Of a stretch of DNA of 64,000 nt, positions 22,074 to 33,735 are shown in pieces. The translations under genes were made by a program, and so were the position numbers. Source of the DNA: Papaver somniferum (taxonomy: Eukaryota; Streptophyta; Magnoliopsida; Ranunculales; Papaveraceae); NCBI RefSeq assembly GCF_003573695.1, contig NC_039361.1:92522149-92586148 (forward strand), read 5' to 3'. The notes under the pieces were generated by a model. It was not told the origin of the DNA. It saw nothing but the letters and a program-made list of their open reading frames with translations, and did not search any database. Position 1 is the stretch's first letter. Each line of letters opens with the position of its first letter.

Positions 22074-22579
22074 TTAAGTCCCCTGCTTAGTGAGGGACAG
22101 TCATGTTCCGCGGTAAGCATTAAATGGTGATTTTCAGTCGACGAGATCAGTGGTTGAACTCAGTTGTACAAAGATATTTTCAGAATCCTCGATTTGCTCC
22201 AATGGTGTCATGTACGAGCAAATGCTCAGGTAAGGATGCTATGATAAAGCATCATCCTGTGAGCATGGAGAGATGAAGCACCGCTAATTTGGCCAGTCAG
22301 ACATCCTGCTTTGGTCAGTTTAGTTTCATGAAAAGTCATGGAACGTTCACATGAAGTGTTTATGTGAATTTTTCATAGTTTCGTGAAAAGTCAGTGTCGA
22401 CTCTTGAATGATGAATTTTGCTCGTCTTTGCAGATTTGGAAGAGCGAGCAAGTTTTCGAAGTTTTACGTTATTATCACTAAGTTCGTGAAACCGTAAATA
22501 GGTAAGAGTTGAGGATTACCATTTTTGTTGTGAATTCGATTTTAGCATATCTGTAATTGTGCGCTTATGGTTCCAGATA
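22074..22579 (+). promoter_or_regulatory. putative leader and promoter side of the acidic antisense ORF
   Basis: About 500 bp lie between the Tat LTR end and the plus-strand ATG at 22580. Splice-like sites are visible: an acceptor at ctcgtctttgcag (near 22432), a donor at ataggtaagag (near 22499) and an acceptor at tatggttccag (near 22576). They would make a small non-coding exon and remove an intron just before the ATG. There is no clear TATA box. This is inference from sequence patterns only. Confidence 0.35.
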
Positions 22580-22685
22580 ATGGTGACTTCCAGCAGCAGT
22601 GACTATGATTATGATTCTTCTTCTAGCTCTTCTGAAGAGAATTCCAAGATTTATGCGGCCAAAGCACATGCCAAGACAGATCATG

Positions 22686-22690
22686 CTAAG
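22686..22690 (+). other. target-site duplication CTAAG (left) of Athila D
   Basis: CTAAG directly precedes the first LTR of D and recurs at 33736-33740 after the second. The five-base repeat shows that both LTRs belong to one insertion. Confidence 0.96.
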
Positions 22691-24366
22691 TGATAGATAC
22701 ATCTTTGTGTCTGAATTGTCCTCAGTGTCTCTACTACTAGTGCTTGATTTTGTACTTATTATGGTGTTTTTATGTTTGTGTAGGTGTTTTTGGAGAAATA
22801 CACTTGTGTGGAAAAAGTTGCTCAAAAAGTGCTATTTGGACCCCTGGAGGACATCTGCTATACGGACCCCAAATTTGGCTGAGGGGCACCCAAGGTTATG
22901 CGTAGCCCAAATTCATCCTCAGCAATCAATTTCATTCTCAACACCCACCTGCTAAGGTCACCCCTACTCTGGATAAGGGGCACCCTTCTTCATCGTTTAA
23001 ACATTGCAAAATGGCGGGAACTTATTTCAGTTTGCTGTGCACTTTTATGTAGGATTTTCGGAGGGATTACAGTGAGATTCAATCACTGATTTCAACTGGG
23101 ATGATCTTGATAGGCCCAAACAATGGTGGTATGGGTGTTCGAATGAATTTATTTGGGTTGGATAATCCATTGGAATGCAAACAGGAGAACCTAGTTTTCT
23201 CGAGTTTTCTGGGAAAGATTGGGCAGAGATTTACTTGGATATTTTCACGGATTCGGACTTGTATGGACCAGTTGAGTCAAAACAAGATTGGTATGTGTTT
23301 TTGAATCGTAAAACTTGGGTTGTATGCGTGTCAAGTTGGATAACAGAAAGAGGAGGTATTCACACGATTTCTTGGGAAGTTACGTGCATAGTTGTTCCCT
23401 GCAATGAGTTTAAATCTGTCCGAGATGAGCAGCAGAGTGTTGTAGTGTGCCAGTTGCAAGATAACACAAGAGAACGCGTGAAGAAAAGAAAAAGGGAAAG
23501 CAATATTATCGTATTTGCACAGAATTGAAGAGAGGATTATATGGAGTTAATATGGAAGATTTGATGATGGTGAGGTATAAAAAGGTCCTGGGATATCTTA
23601 GAGGGGTACAGAGAGTTTGGGGGAGATTACAAAGCTGTGAAAGTCGAGTTGCAGAAGAATCACCATTTCTACTGCTGTGAAGAACACCAAGAACATTAGG
23701 CGCGCAACAGCAGTCGTTTCTCAACAGTGGAAACTCTACACAGACGAGGGTCGAGAATCAGCGACATAACTCTGTTCTATCGTTCTTTTAAGTTTGTAAC
23801 ACTTATAACTGTTGCAAACCCGGTTTTTAATAGTTTTTCTCCATTTCATCTTTGTAAACACCTTTTGAGCAATAAAAATGAATTTTGAGTGTGTTTCCAA
23901 CATGATGATGAGCTAATTCTCCCACAACCAAGGTAATGAGGAAGCTAATCACGCATGAATAATAGGTAACTATTTCATTTTCTCTAATTTTTAATTATAA
24001 TTCACTCAATCACTGCTCTTGCAGAGTTTTTGAATGTTTACATAATTTTCTTAATTATTTGTGATTCAATTTGATAAATTATACTTTGTTTAATCAATTG
24101 ATAGTCTATGCTTGGGGAATACAATTAATATTTGAGAATATGTTTGATTAATTGTGAATTAAGAAATAAGGGACATAAAAGATAATTAGAGTTTTGGATT
24201 ATTTTCCATAATTTATTCATGTGTGATAGTGGAATCAGTGTCTTGGTTATTCCTAATAATCTTGAATTAAGTTTTGTTTGTTTTTAAATTTCATTAAATC
24301 TAAAATCTTTGCTTTCACATGTCTCAACGAACTTTTTACTACAACTCAATTTGAAATCACATCAAT
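22691..24366 (+). repeat. 5' LTR of Athila D
   Basis: It starts TGATAGATACATC and ends AATCACATCA. The promoter box TATAAAAAG is at 23576-23584. Short ORFs inside, including one of 118 codons at 22599, are repeated in the 3' LTR and are not genes. Confidence 0.95.
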
Positions 24367-24367
24367 T

Positions 24368-24390
24368 TTTGGCGCCGCCGACGCGGACTT
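24368..24390 (+). other. primer binding site of Athila D
   Basis: TTTTTGGCGCCGCCGACGCG follows the LTR end. It resembles the Athila primer site TTTGGCGCCGTTGCCGGGGA with changes in the second half. Element E has a closely matching site (TTTTGGCGCTGCCGACGCGG on the minus strand). Confidence 0.8.
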
Positions 24391-25489
24391 ATCTTTAGGA
24401 TAGAGTTTTTAGATTATTTTTTTTTTAGGTTTTTATTTGTTTTTCATTTTTATTTTATTTGTTCTTCTTTACGTTTCTGGGTTTTTGTCTTTTCCTTACA
24501 GATTTTGGAATTTGGAGCGAAAGAAAAATTTGCCAAAGCTTTTGGTGAATACTTAAAGATTTGGAGTAAAAGCAAAGCGAAAGGAGCGAAAGAAAAGGAG
24601 AATAAAAATTAATTAAAAAAAAAGAGAGAGACAATTTTTTTTTTATTTTTTAGATTTTTTTTAGATTTTTTTTTCTTTTTCACTTTATTTTTGGACTTTG
24701 GACTGTGGACTTTGGGACTTTTTTTTAAACCCTACGAAAGGGTAGTTTAAATATAAACTGTTTGCAGAGAAGGACGGCGATTACGATATCGCCTCGGCCC
24801 CTCGGGTTCGTATATGACATAGGAGTCGTGGCCCGAGTCGACTTCAGCGGTTCATCCCCCGTCTGGTACGGGAGGTAAGTTTGTTGAAACACTCGCGAAT
24901 CTCCTGTCAGCGAGTTACTGTATTCCTTCGTTTGCATATATGCTGAGGATTTGAAAACGTCTGCTTTAATTTCCTAGTAAAGGGCAAGGACTGGCCATAC
25001 AAGATAAGGGTTCGGATTTCATCACCGTTCCCTTCTTGCCGGCCTTAGGAAAACGAAACCAAACGCAAACCTATGCCTAAAATTTGACTAGAACGAGTCT
25101 TATAGGGTAACGAGCTTAATAGGAAAGTCATTCAAAAAATATTGGTTACTCTTTTAAGCATGCTTCAAAGTTCATGATGGTTTCTGTGAGTTGAATACGC
25201 TGCCTTGTAACGCCGGTGAGGCCTTTGGTATCAAAGCTCAATTGAGCTTCCCTCGTCTCGATTCAACTTACTTAAACTCGGATTGATTCCAGAGGGGTTT
25301 GCTTAAATTGTAACGAATTCCCTTTCTAAGGATTAGAAGCTGGTCTAGAAACAATCTAAGTGGAGCCATCATGCTTTTTGTTTGCTAGAAATCTTTAGGT
25401 TTGTTTTGATGGACTCAACCTGCTTTGTGTTTGCATAGAACTTCCATTCCTTTTAGGATTTCTTTCTTTATATTTTGTTTTTCTAGTGT
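24391..25489 (+). other. 5' untranslated leader of Athila D
   Basis: About 1.1 kb without a gene. It contains A/T homopolymer runs (24600-24690) and a more GC-rich middle section. Long leaders before gag are usual for Athila elements. The ORFs here are short and in wrong frames. Confidence 0.75.
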
Positions 25490-26930
25490 ATGCCCAAGGT
25501 TATTAAGGAGCGGGCTTGGAAAAGAAACACTCTAGGTCGTTTGATTAGTGATAAACCAAGTAGTTCTTCTTGTGAAGGCGGGGAGCTCGAACACTCTTCT
25601 TTTGAGAGCCCTGTTTTTGGAAACTTCAGTTTTGAGAATCTGTCTCTTCGTGAGGAAAATACCCCTAGTACTTCAGTTGTGCCAGCAATGGAAACTTTGA
25701 AAGATTACATGTTCCCAACTATGTCCACCCGAGCTTCGTGCATTAAATTGCCAGCCACTACGGCTAATTTCGAGATAAAACCTAGTATTCTTCAGATGAT
25801 CCCTATATTCTTAGGGAAAGATGATGAGAACCTTTATTTTCATATTAGGGACTTTGAGGAAATTTGTGGGACAATTAGAATAAAAGACCTTAATGATGAA
25901 GTCTTGAAACTTAAGATGTTTCCCTTTTCCTTGAGAGTTAAAGCCAAGACCTGGCTGAACAACCTACCATATGAATCCATTGAAACATTGTAGGAACTTA
26001 TTGCTGCTTTCTATATGAAATTCTACCCTAAGCATAAAACTGCGTCTATTAGGCAGAAAATTAGTGCTAGTGTGCAACAAGAGGGAGAGTCTCTTTATAG
26101 GTTTTAGAGAGATTCAATGATCTCCTATCCCAGTGTCCTCACCATGGATTTGATAAGATGAAACTCGTAGAGATTATTTATGATGGTTTAGACTATTCAA
26201 CCAAAGCCATGGTTGAGTCTATGTGCGCTGGTGAGTTCACTAGTAAAAGTGTTGATGATGCTTTCACCTTCTTAGGAGCTGTCGCTGAAAAATCCCAACA
26301 GTGGGAGTCTTGTGTTGAACCCCCAAAAGACTCTTGGTCAATAGAAGTAGCACCAATGTGGTAGATACAAGCTTCGGGTCTGATGCTAAGTTTGCTTTGT
26401 CTAGAAGGTTAGAAGCTTTGGAATTGAATCATCCTAAACATAGGTCTCTTGTTGAACCTGATGATAGGTTTAGAGCCTCTCAAGTGTCTAGTTGTGGAGT
26501 AGAACCCAATAACTCGTTTTGGGAAGGTCAGGTTAGTGAAGAGCAAGCCCATGTGTCTATAACAATGCTAGGTTTGAGAACCGTCAGAAGTTTGACCCAT
26601 ACTCAGAGACTTACAACCCTGGTTGGAGAAACCATCCTAATTTTTCTTGGTCTAAGGGTCAGAATCAAGGACAGTCTAGTAATTCTCAGCCTCCCCCAGG
26701 TTTTGGTTATGCTAAGAACTCTTCAGGTCAACCCCAGTTTCAGAATGAGAAAAAGATCTCCACCTTAGAAGAAACCCTTACTATGTTAGCAAAGAACCAT
26801 GAGATGTTATCAAAGAACCACTGTGGTTTTCAAGAAGAAACCAGAGAATTTTAAGAATAATTCCCAGTCTCTTGCTAACTTAGAACTTCAAGTCGGCCAA
26901 ATAGCTAAGTTTCTTAGTGAAAGAGAAGAT
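25490..26930 (+). pseudogene. Athila gag of element D (stops and frameshifts)
   Basis: The chosen ATG at 25490 begins MPKVIKERAWKRNTLGR, a plausible Athila gag N-terminus. The conserved retrotransposon gag core follows (LYFHIRDFEEICGTIRIKDL, LRVKAKTWLNNLP), then a TAG at 25991-25993 (one change from CAG), then FYMKFYPKHKTASIRQKIS in the same frame. A frameshift near 26105 leads to IIYDGLDYSTKAMVESMCAG (26158-26364), and a further shift leads to the Gln/Asn/Pro-rich tail. Gag forms the particle and packages RNA. This copy is non-functional. Confidence 0.88.
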
Positions 26931-27935
26931 GGAAGATTCCCTAGTCAAACTGATCCTAACCCTAAAGGAGAGAAATCGTACAATCATGTGAATTCTATAA
27001 CAACCCTTAGGAGTGGAAAGAAAGTTGACAATAAGGTTGCCATGCCTGATAGTGAACATGCTGTAGTTCACCCTTCTGAGCCAGAAAATGAGGAGACTGA
27101 TAGAGTCTCCAAAGAGACCAATGAGGGTCATGCTGAGCCCGGCTTTGTTCCCAGAGCCCCGTTCCCCCAGCTGCTAGTTCCAACTAAGAGGGAGTCCAAC
27201 TTTAATGATATATTGGAGGTTTTTAAGCAGGTTACTATCAACCTCCCATTGTTAGATGCGATTAAGCAGATTCCCGCTTATGCCAAGTTTCTTAAGGATA
27301 TGTGTACGCGAAAGCGAAAACTTAGTGTCCAGAAGAAAGCCTTCCTAGCTAGTCATGTGAGTTCTATTATTCAGAATACCACTACTCCTAAGTATAAAGA
27401 CCCAGGGTCCCCTACTATTTCTTGCACAATAGGTAAATACCGTGTCGAGAAAGCTTTGCTTGACTTAGGAGCCAGTGTGAACTTACTGCCATACCATGTG
27501 TACCTTAAGCTAGGACTTGGTGAGATGAAACCTACCCAGATGACACTTCAGTTAGCTGATAGGTCCGTTAAAATTCCTCGTGGTGTGATCGAGGACGTTC
27601 TTATTGAGGTCGACAAGTTTATTTATCCAGTGGATTTTGTTATCCTAGATACCCAACCTGTCCCTGACCCAGAGAACCAAATACCAGTGATTTTAGGTCG
27701 CCCGTTTTTAGCTACATCCAATGCGATCATTAACTGTCGAAATGGTATTATGAATTTGTCTTTTGGTAATATGACTATTGAGCTGAACATTTTTAATATT
27801 AGTAAGCTACCCTCTGAACTAGATGACTCGAACATAGAAGAGGTGAACATGATAGGAACATTAGTCGAGGAGTCATCTACCAAACACTTTGTTAGAAGAT
27901 CCATTAGAGAAATGCCTAGCCCACTTTGGGATTGA
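26799..27935 (+). CDS. gag tail and aspartic protease of Athila D (open stretch)
   Basis: An open frame of 378 codons begins in the gag tail (LANLELQVGQIAKFLSERED), passes a motif seen before protease in Athila (TLRSGKKVDN), and holds the retropepsin-like domain around codon 225: LLDLGASVNLLPYHVY, with the Athila-type D-L-G-A-S active site, and later IPVILGRPFLATSNAIINC. The protease cuts the polyprotein. The frame ends near 27935 by a shift; the next 180 bases continue the polyprotein in another frame. It is part of a longer polyprotein, so the ATG at 26799 is not a natural start. Confidence 0.85.
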   Translation: MRCYQRTTVVFKKKPENFKNNSQSLANLELQVGQIAKFLSEREDGRFPSQTDPNPKGEKSYNHVNSITTLRSGKKVDNKVAMPDSEHAVVHPSEPENEETDRVSKETNEGHAEPGFVPRAPFPQLLVPTKRESNFNDILEVFKQVTINLPLLDAIKQIPAYAKFLKDMCTRKRKLSVQKKAFLASHVSSIIQNTTTPKYKDPGSPTISCTIGKYRVEKALLDLGASVNLLPYHVYLKLGLGEMKPTQMTLQLADRSVKIPRGVIEDVLIEVDKFIYPVDFVILDTQPVPDPENQIPVILGRPFLATSNAIINCRNGIMNLSFGNMTIELNIFNISKLPSELDDSNIEEVNMIGTLVEESSTKHFVRRSIREMPSPLWD

Positions 27936-28235
27936 TTTTGATGATGACGATGTGATTAATGAGGTGAATGCTTTGTTAGATTCAACCCCTTTGATAGACA
28001 CTAGTAATGGATGGAAACCTAAGTTCGAACCTCTACCCGTTTCTGAGTCTACCCTAGTTCCTTCGTTAGAAAAGCCTCCTAAGTTGGACCTTAAACCATT
28101 ACCAGATTCCTGAAGTATGTGTTTTAGGCCCATCTGAAACTTTACGTGATTATATCATCCGACTTGGATAGTGATCAGGAAAGTAGGCTAGTGACGTCCT
28201 TCAGACAAGGAAGCTTTAGGGTGGACCATAGCAGA

Positions 28236-29921
28236 CATTAAGGGTATAAGTCCTACTGATTGTATGCATCAGATATATTTAGAGAGTGACACCAAACCTT
28301 CTAGGGAGATGCAACGTCGACTGAACCCTAATATGAAAGAAGTAGTTCGAACCGAGGTTCTTAAGCTGTTAGATGAAGGCATTATCTACCCCATTTCAGA
28401 CAGTAAGTGGGTCATCCCCGTGTAGTCCAGAATGATAACAATGAGTTAATCCAAAGCCGGGTGACCACGGGTTGGCGTGTCTGTATTGACTATAGGAAAT
28501 TGAACAAGGTCACTAGGAAGGACCACTTTCCCCTTCCCTTCATCGACCAAATGCTTGAGAGATTAGCTGGACGTAGCCACTATTGCTTTTTAGATGGATA
28601 CTGTGGTTATAATCAGATTGTCATAGCCCCAGAAGACCAAGAGAAAACCTCTTTTACCTGTCCCTTTGGCACCTTTGCGTATAGACGCATGCTTTTCGGG
28701 CTATGTAATGCCCCTGCGACCTTTCAGCGTTGTATGTTGAGCATATTTTATGACTTGGTAGAACGGTTCTTAGAGGTCTTTATGGATGATTTTTCAGTGT
28801 TTGGTTCGTCTTTCGATGAGTGCTTGCATCATTTGACTAGGTGTAAAGAAAAGAATTTAGTGCTTAATTGGGAGAAATGTCACTTCATGGTTCGTTCAGG
28901 AATTTTTCTAGGGCATATCGTATCTTCGAAGGGTATAAAGGTAGATAGAGCCAAAGTTGACCTCATTAAAACTTTACAAGTCCCAAAAACCGTAAGAGAT
29001 ATTAGGTCATTCTTAGGGCATGCAGGTTTTTATCGTCGATTCATTAAGGATTTTAGCTTAATTTCTAGACCTCTTTGCAATTTGCTTGCAAAAGACGTTA
29101 AGTTTGTCTTTGATGATGCTTGTTTAGAGGCTTTTGAGAAGCTTAAGAATTTACTCACTACCGCCCCCATAGTCCAGGCACCCAACTGGAACCTACCCTT
29201 TGAGATCATGTGTGATGCTTCAGATTATGCTATTGGTGTTGTGCTAGGTCAGCGAGAAAATAAGTTACTTCATGTGATTTACTATGCTAGCAAAACTCTG
29301 AATGATGCCCAGTTGAACTATACCACTACGGAGAAGGAACTATTAGCTATTGTGTTTGCCTTAGACAAGTTTAGATCCTACCTCTTAGGTTCTAAGGTCA
29401 TAATCTTTACTGATCATGCTGCTTTGAAGTATCTTCTTTCCAAGAAGGATACTAAACCTAGATTGATTAGATGGATCCTATTGTTGCAGGAATTTTCCTT
29501 AGACATTAGAGATAAAAAAGGTGCAGAAAATGTAGTAGCAGACCACTTGTCTAGGCTTGTTGTGGATACCCTTAATGATTCTCCTCCTGTTAGGGATAGT
29601 TTTCCTGATGAACAACTGTTCTTTGTTACCCAAGCACCTTGGTATGCGAATATAGTGAATTATCTTGTTACTGGTCGAATGCCCCAACATTGGGGTAAAC
29701 AAGATCGTTCTAGGTTTTTAGCCGAGGTGAAGCACTTCTTTTGGGATGATCCTTATTTGTTTAAGTATTGTCCAGACCAGATTATTAGGAGATGTATACC
29801 TGAGAGTGACCAGTCCAGTATTATTTCCTTTTGTCATGATCATGCTTGTGGGGGTCACTTTAGTGCTAAGAAGACTGCTGCTAAAATTGCAGTGTGGATT
29901 CTATTGGCCTTCGTTGTTTAA
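28236..29921 (+). pseudogene. reverse transcriptase and RNase H of Athila D
   Basis: The domain begins upstream of the long open frame with MHQIYLESDTKPSREMQRRL and [15 protein letters not shown]. After a frameshift near 28420, the 504-codon frame gives [20 protein letters not shown], then the catalytic FMDD (28779-28790, in place of YMDD/YVDD), then the connection and the RNase H domain ([61 protein letters not shown]). These enzymes copy the RNA into DNA and remove the RNA strand. The last 30 codons enter the integrase zinc domain before a shift at about 29890. Confidence 0.93.
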
Positions 29922-30847
29922 AGACTCCCACAGTTACTGTGTTACTTGTGAGCGTTGCCAGAAATTAGGAACCATTTCCCGTAGGAACATGATGCCCTTG
30001 AACCCTATTTTAGTTGTTGAGGTCTTTGATGTGGGGTATTGACTTTATGGGTCCGTTTCCTAATTCTTTTGGTAACTTATACATCCTTGTCGTGTAGACT
30101 ATGTCTCTAAGTGGATTGAGGCGGTTGCGTGTAACCAATGACCATAGGGTTGTGATTGAGTTCTTGAAAAATAATATACTTACACGTTTTGGTACACCGC
30201 GAGCTATAATTAGTGATGGAGGGTCGCACTTTTGTAATGGACCTTTTAGGCTTTTGATGAAGAAATATGGTATTACACATAAGGTAGCTACCCCATATCA
30301 TCCACAGACTAGTGGTCAGGTAGAGGTTTCCAATAGGGAGATAAAGCGTATATTAGAGAAAACAGTTAATCCTAATCGGAAAGACTGGTCGTCTAGGCTT
30401 ACTGATGCCTTATGGGCTTACCGTACTGCGTTTAAGACCCCCATTGGAATGTCGCCTTATCGGCTTGTGTATGGCAAGGCATGTCATTTACCTGTTGAGT
30501 TAGAACATAGAGCTTATTGGGCTGTTAAGCAGCTAAATTTTTCACTTGACAAGGCAGGAGCCCATAGGAAACTCCAGCTCAATGAGTTGGAAGAGATTCG
30601 TATAGATGCTTACGATAGTGCGAAGGAGTATAAGAACAAAATGAAACTTGTGCATGATAGAAATATTTTAAGAAGTCATTTTCTCCAGGTCAAAAAGTTT
30701 CTGTATGATACCCGCTTGCATCTTTTCCCTGGGAAGTTACGTTCTCGGTGGACGGGTCCTTTTATTGTTCGCACTTCTTTCCTCATGGAGCTGTTGAGAT
30801 CGAGACACCATGTAGTAGTTCTTCGAAGGTTAACGGTCAGAGATTGA
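29746..30847 (+). pseudogene. integrase of Athila D (frameshifted)
   Basis: The zinc domain is split between two frames near 29890 and ends with CVTCERCQKLG. The first catalytic Asp is in GIDFMGPFPNSFGN (about 30036-30077), reached by a shift at about 30040. The core then continues from 30101 in a further frame, with the second Asp in [11 protein letters not shown] and the Glu in [14 protein letters not shown]. The C-terminal part ([15 protein letters not shown]) ends at 30847. It inserts cDNA into the genome. At least three shifts or stops make it inactive. Confidence 0.9.
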
Positions 30848-32059
30848 AACCCTTTTTAGAGCCCTTTCCTACAAGTGATGTTGAGGAGGTCCCTCTGGAG
30901 GACCCTGTTTACCCTTGATTGACCATCGAGGCGATTGTATGTTGTATATTAGTTTTTGATTTCTCTCTTCACCCAGGTACTATCTTTCCGACTTCTCTCT
31001 TTACTGATTCCTCATGTTATTTTTTTGGTATTGCTCTTTCATTAGAAACATTGAGGACAATGTTAGATTTAAGTTTGAGGGTGGGGAAGACTTTTTGTTA
31101 GATTTTAGTTGCAATAAATAAACTCCAGATCCTAGAAATTTATGCTTATTAAGGTTGGCACTAACCAATCTAAGTGGATGGGAACATCTTGGTTGTAGGA
31201 GTTGAGGAACCAATTTGATTAGATGGAAACATCTAAAGAGTCTATTCATAAAAGCACAGAGCTCAGGTGTTAGAATTAAAAAAAAACATGGTAGTTTCGC
31301 CATAACTCATCGAATCCTAATCCCTTATGTTTTTATTTCTTAAGTGATTTGGTGGGGCACACGACTCAAGTTGTTACCATTTCTAGAGTGAAATAGGGTG
31401 ATTGAGATTCCAAAAAAAAAAAAAAGTTTGAGACCAGACCATCAGACCAACCGGAATAAATTCATTAAAGTCGACCACTGGTGCCTTTGTATATGCCAGT
31501 TGTGTTGATCTAGAGTTAGGTTTATCGACCACTGGTCCCCTTGTATATGCCAGTTGTGTTGATATTAGTCAGACCGGTATCTCAATCCATTAGGATAGGA
31601 TCATCTTGGCAGAGTCCTTCAGACAGATATGGGAAACACCGTTCACTTTAACCATCTATTTTTCTCTTTATCCATCTTCTTAATCTTTCCATTTGATTGG
31701 TTGACTCCGGTTATGATGTCTAGAAACTATCTGAGTAGAGCTTTGTCACTTATATATGAATTATAGTATGTTGAGTGCAAACTCGTGTACATCAATTGGA
31801 ATTTCACATCAGGGTACTTCCTCCTATAGTCAATGATTGTATACCAACCAAGGAGATTCTTTAGTGCCTTCCAAGGTTCTGCATAGATAGCTAAGGTATG
31901 GAGTAAAGGTTTTGTGGGTACACCTCTAGTAAATCCTCCGGAGACAACATTCCGCCGCTAGGGCCACCTAGCAGTTTAACGGCTTGCTGCACATGCTAAG
32001 TGTAGTCATTTTATATTAGATTTGCTCGAGGACTAGCAAATAATAAGTTTGGGGGTATT
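30848..32059 (+). other. 3' non-coding region and polypurine tract of Athila D
   Basis: No envelope-like ORF or other gene is visible. There is a 54 bp tandem duplication (31471 and 31525; tcgaccactgg...atatgccagttgtgttga), an A13 run near 31416, and the 3' signal gctcgaggactagcaaata followed by aagtttgggggtatt, the polypurine tract next to the LTR. The same gctcgaggactag block precedes the tract of element E. Confidence 0.85.
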
Positions 32060-33735
32060 TGATAGACACATTTTTGTGTATGAATTGTCCTCAGTGTCTC
32101 TACTGCTAGTGCTTGATTTTGTACTTATTATGGTGTTTTTATGTTTGTGTAGGTGTTTTTGGAGAAATACACTTGTGTGGAAAAAGTTGCTCAAAAAGTG
32201 CTATTTGGACCCCTGGAGGACATTTGCTATACGAACCCCAGATTTGGCTAAGGGGAATCCAAGGTTATGCGTAGCCCAAATTCATCCTCAGCACCCAATT
32301 TCATTCTCAACACCCACCTTCTAAGGTCACCCCTACTCTGGATAAGGGGCATCCCTTCTTCATCGTATAAACATTGCAAAATAGCGGGAACTTATGTCAG
32401 TTTGCTGTGCACTTTTCTGTTGGATTTTCGGAGGGATTACAGTGAGATTCAATCACTGATTTCAATTGGGATTATCTTGATAGGCCCAAACAATGTTGGT
32501 ATGGGTGTTCGAATGAATTTATTTGGGTTGGATAATCCATTGGAATGCAAACAGGAGAAGATAGTTTTCTCGGGTTTTCTGGGAAAGATTGGGAAGAGAT
32601 TTACTTGGATATTTTCACGGATTCGGACTTGTATAGACCAGTTGAGTCAAAACAGGATTGGTATGTGTTTTTGAATCGTAAAACTTGGGTTGTATGCGTG
32701 TCAATTTGGATAACAGAAAGAGGAGGTATTCACGGGATTTCTTGGGAAGTTACGTGCAGAGTTGTTCCCTGCAGTGAGTTTAAATCTGTCCGAGATGAGC
32801 ATCAGAGTGTTGGAGTGTGCCAGTTGCAAGATAACACAAGAGAACGCGTGAAGAAAATAAAAAGGGAAAGAAATATTATCGTATCTGCACAGAATTGAAG
32901 AGAGGATTATATGGACTTAATACGGAAGATTTGATGATGGTAAGGTATAAAAAGGTCCCTGGGATGTCTTAGAGGGGTACAGAGAGTTTGGGGGAGATTA
33001 CAAAGCTGTGAAAGTCGAGTTGCAGAAGAATCACCATTTCTACTGCTGTGAAGAACACCAAGAACATTAGGCGCGCAACAGCAGTCGTTTCTCAACAGTG
33101 GAAACTCTACACAGACGAGGGTCGAGAATCAGCGACATAACTCTGTTCTATCGTTCTTTTAAGTTTGTAACACTTATAACTGTTGCAAACCCGGTTTTTA
33201 ATAGTTTTTCTCCATTTCATCTTTGTAAACACCTTTTGAGCAATAAAAATGAATTTTGAGTGTGTTTCCAACATGATGATGAGCTAATTCTCCCACAACC
33301 AAGGTAATGAGGAAGCTAATCACGCATGAATAATAGGTAACTATTTCATTTTCTCTAATTTTTAATTATAATTCACTCAATCACTGCTCTTGCAGAGTTT
33401 TTGAATGTTTACATAATTTTCTTAATTATTTGTGATTCAATTTGATAAATTATACTTTGTTTAATCAATTGATAGTCTATGCTTGGGGAATACAATTAAT
33501 ATTTGAGAATATGTTTGATTAATTGTGAATTAAGAAATAAGGGACTTAAAAGATAATTAGAGTTTTGGATTATTTTCCATAATTTATTCATGTGTGATAG
33601 TGGAATCAGTGTCTTGGTTATTCCTAATAATCTTGAATTAAGTTTTGTTTGTTTTTAAATTTCATTAAATCTAAAATCTTTGCATTCACAAGTCTCAACG
33701 AACTTTTTACTACAACTCAATTTGAAATCACATCA
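32060..33735 (+). repeat. 3' LTR of Athila D
   Basis: It has the same length and ends as 22691-24366. The TATAAAAAGG box is at 32946-32955. It is followed by the second CTAAG at 33736-33740. Several ORFs mirror those of the 5' LTR and are not genes. Confidence 0.95.

Larger units (their letters stand above)
22691..33735 (+). mobile_element. complete Athila-lineage Ty3/gypsy element D (11,045 bp)
   Basis: Two LTRs of 1676 bp each flank a primer site, gag, protease, reverse transcriptase with RNase H, integrase, a 1.2 kb 3' non-coding stretch and a polypurine tract. The reverse transcriptase is of the Athila type ([31 protein letters not shown]). The LTRs are very similar, with about four differences in the first 55 bp but long identical stretches after that, so insertion is relatively recent. 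Even so, gag and pol carry several stops and frameshifts. No envelope-like ORF is present between integrase and 3' LTR. Confidence 0.95.

Noticed and set aside
22599..22955. 118-codon ORF at the start of Athila D, also present in part at 32049-32324
   Set aside because: It lies within both LTR copies, has no domain character, and starts upstream of the LTR border in only one of them.
30848..32059. Search for an envelope-like gene in Athila D
   Set aside because: The largest frames are about 60 to 100 codons, have no signal or membrane segment pattern and are interrupted; nothing supports an env ORF.
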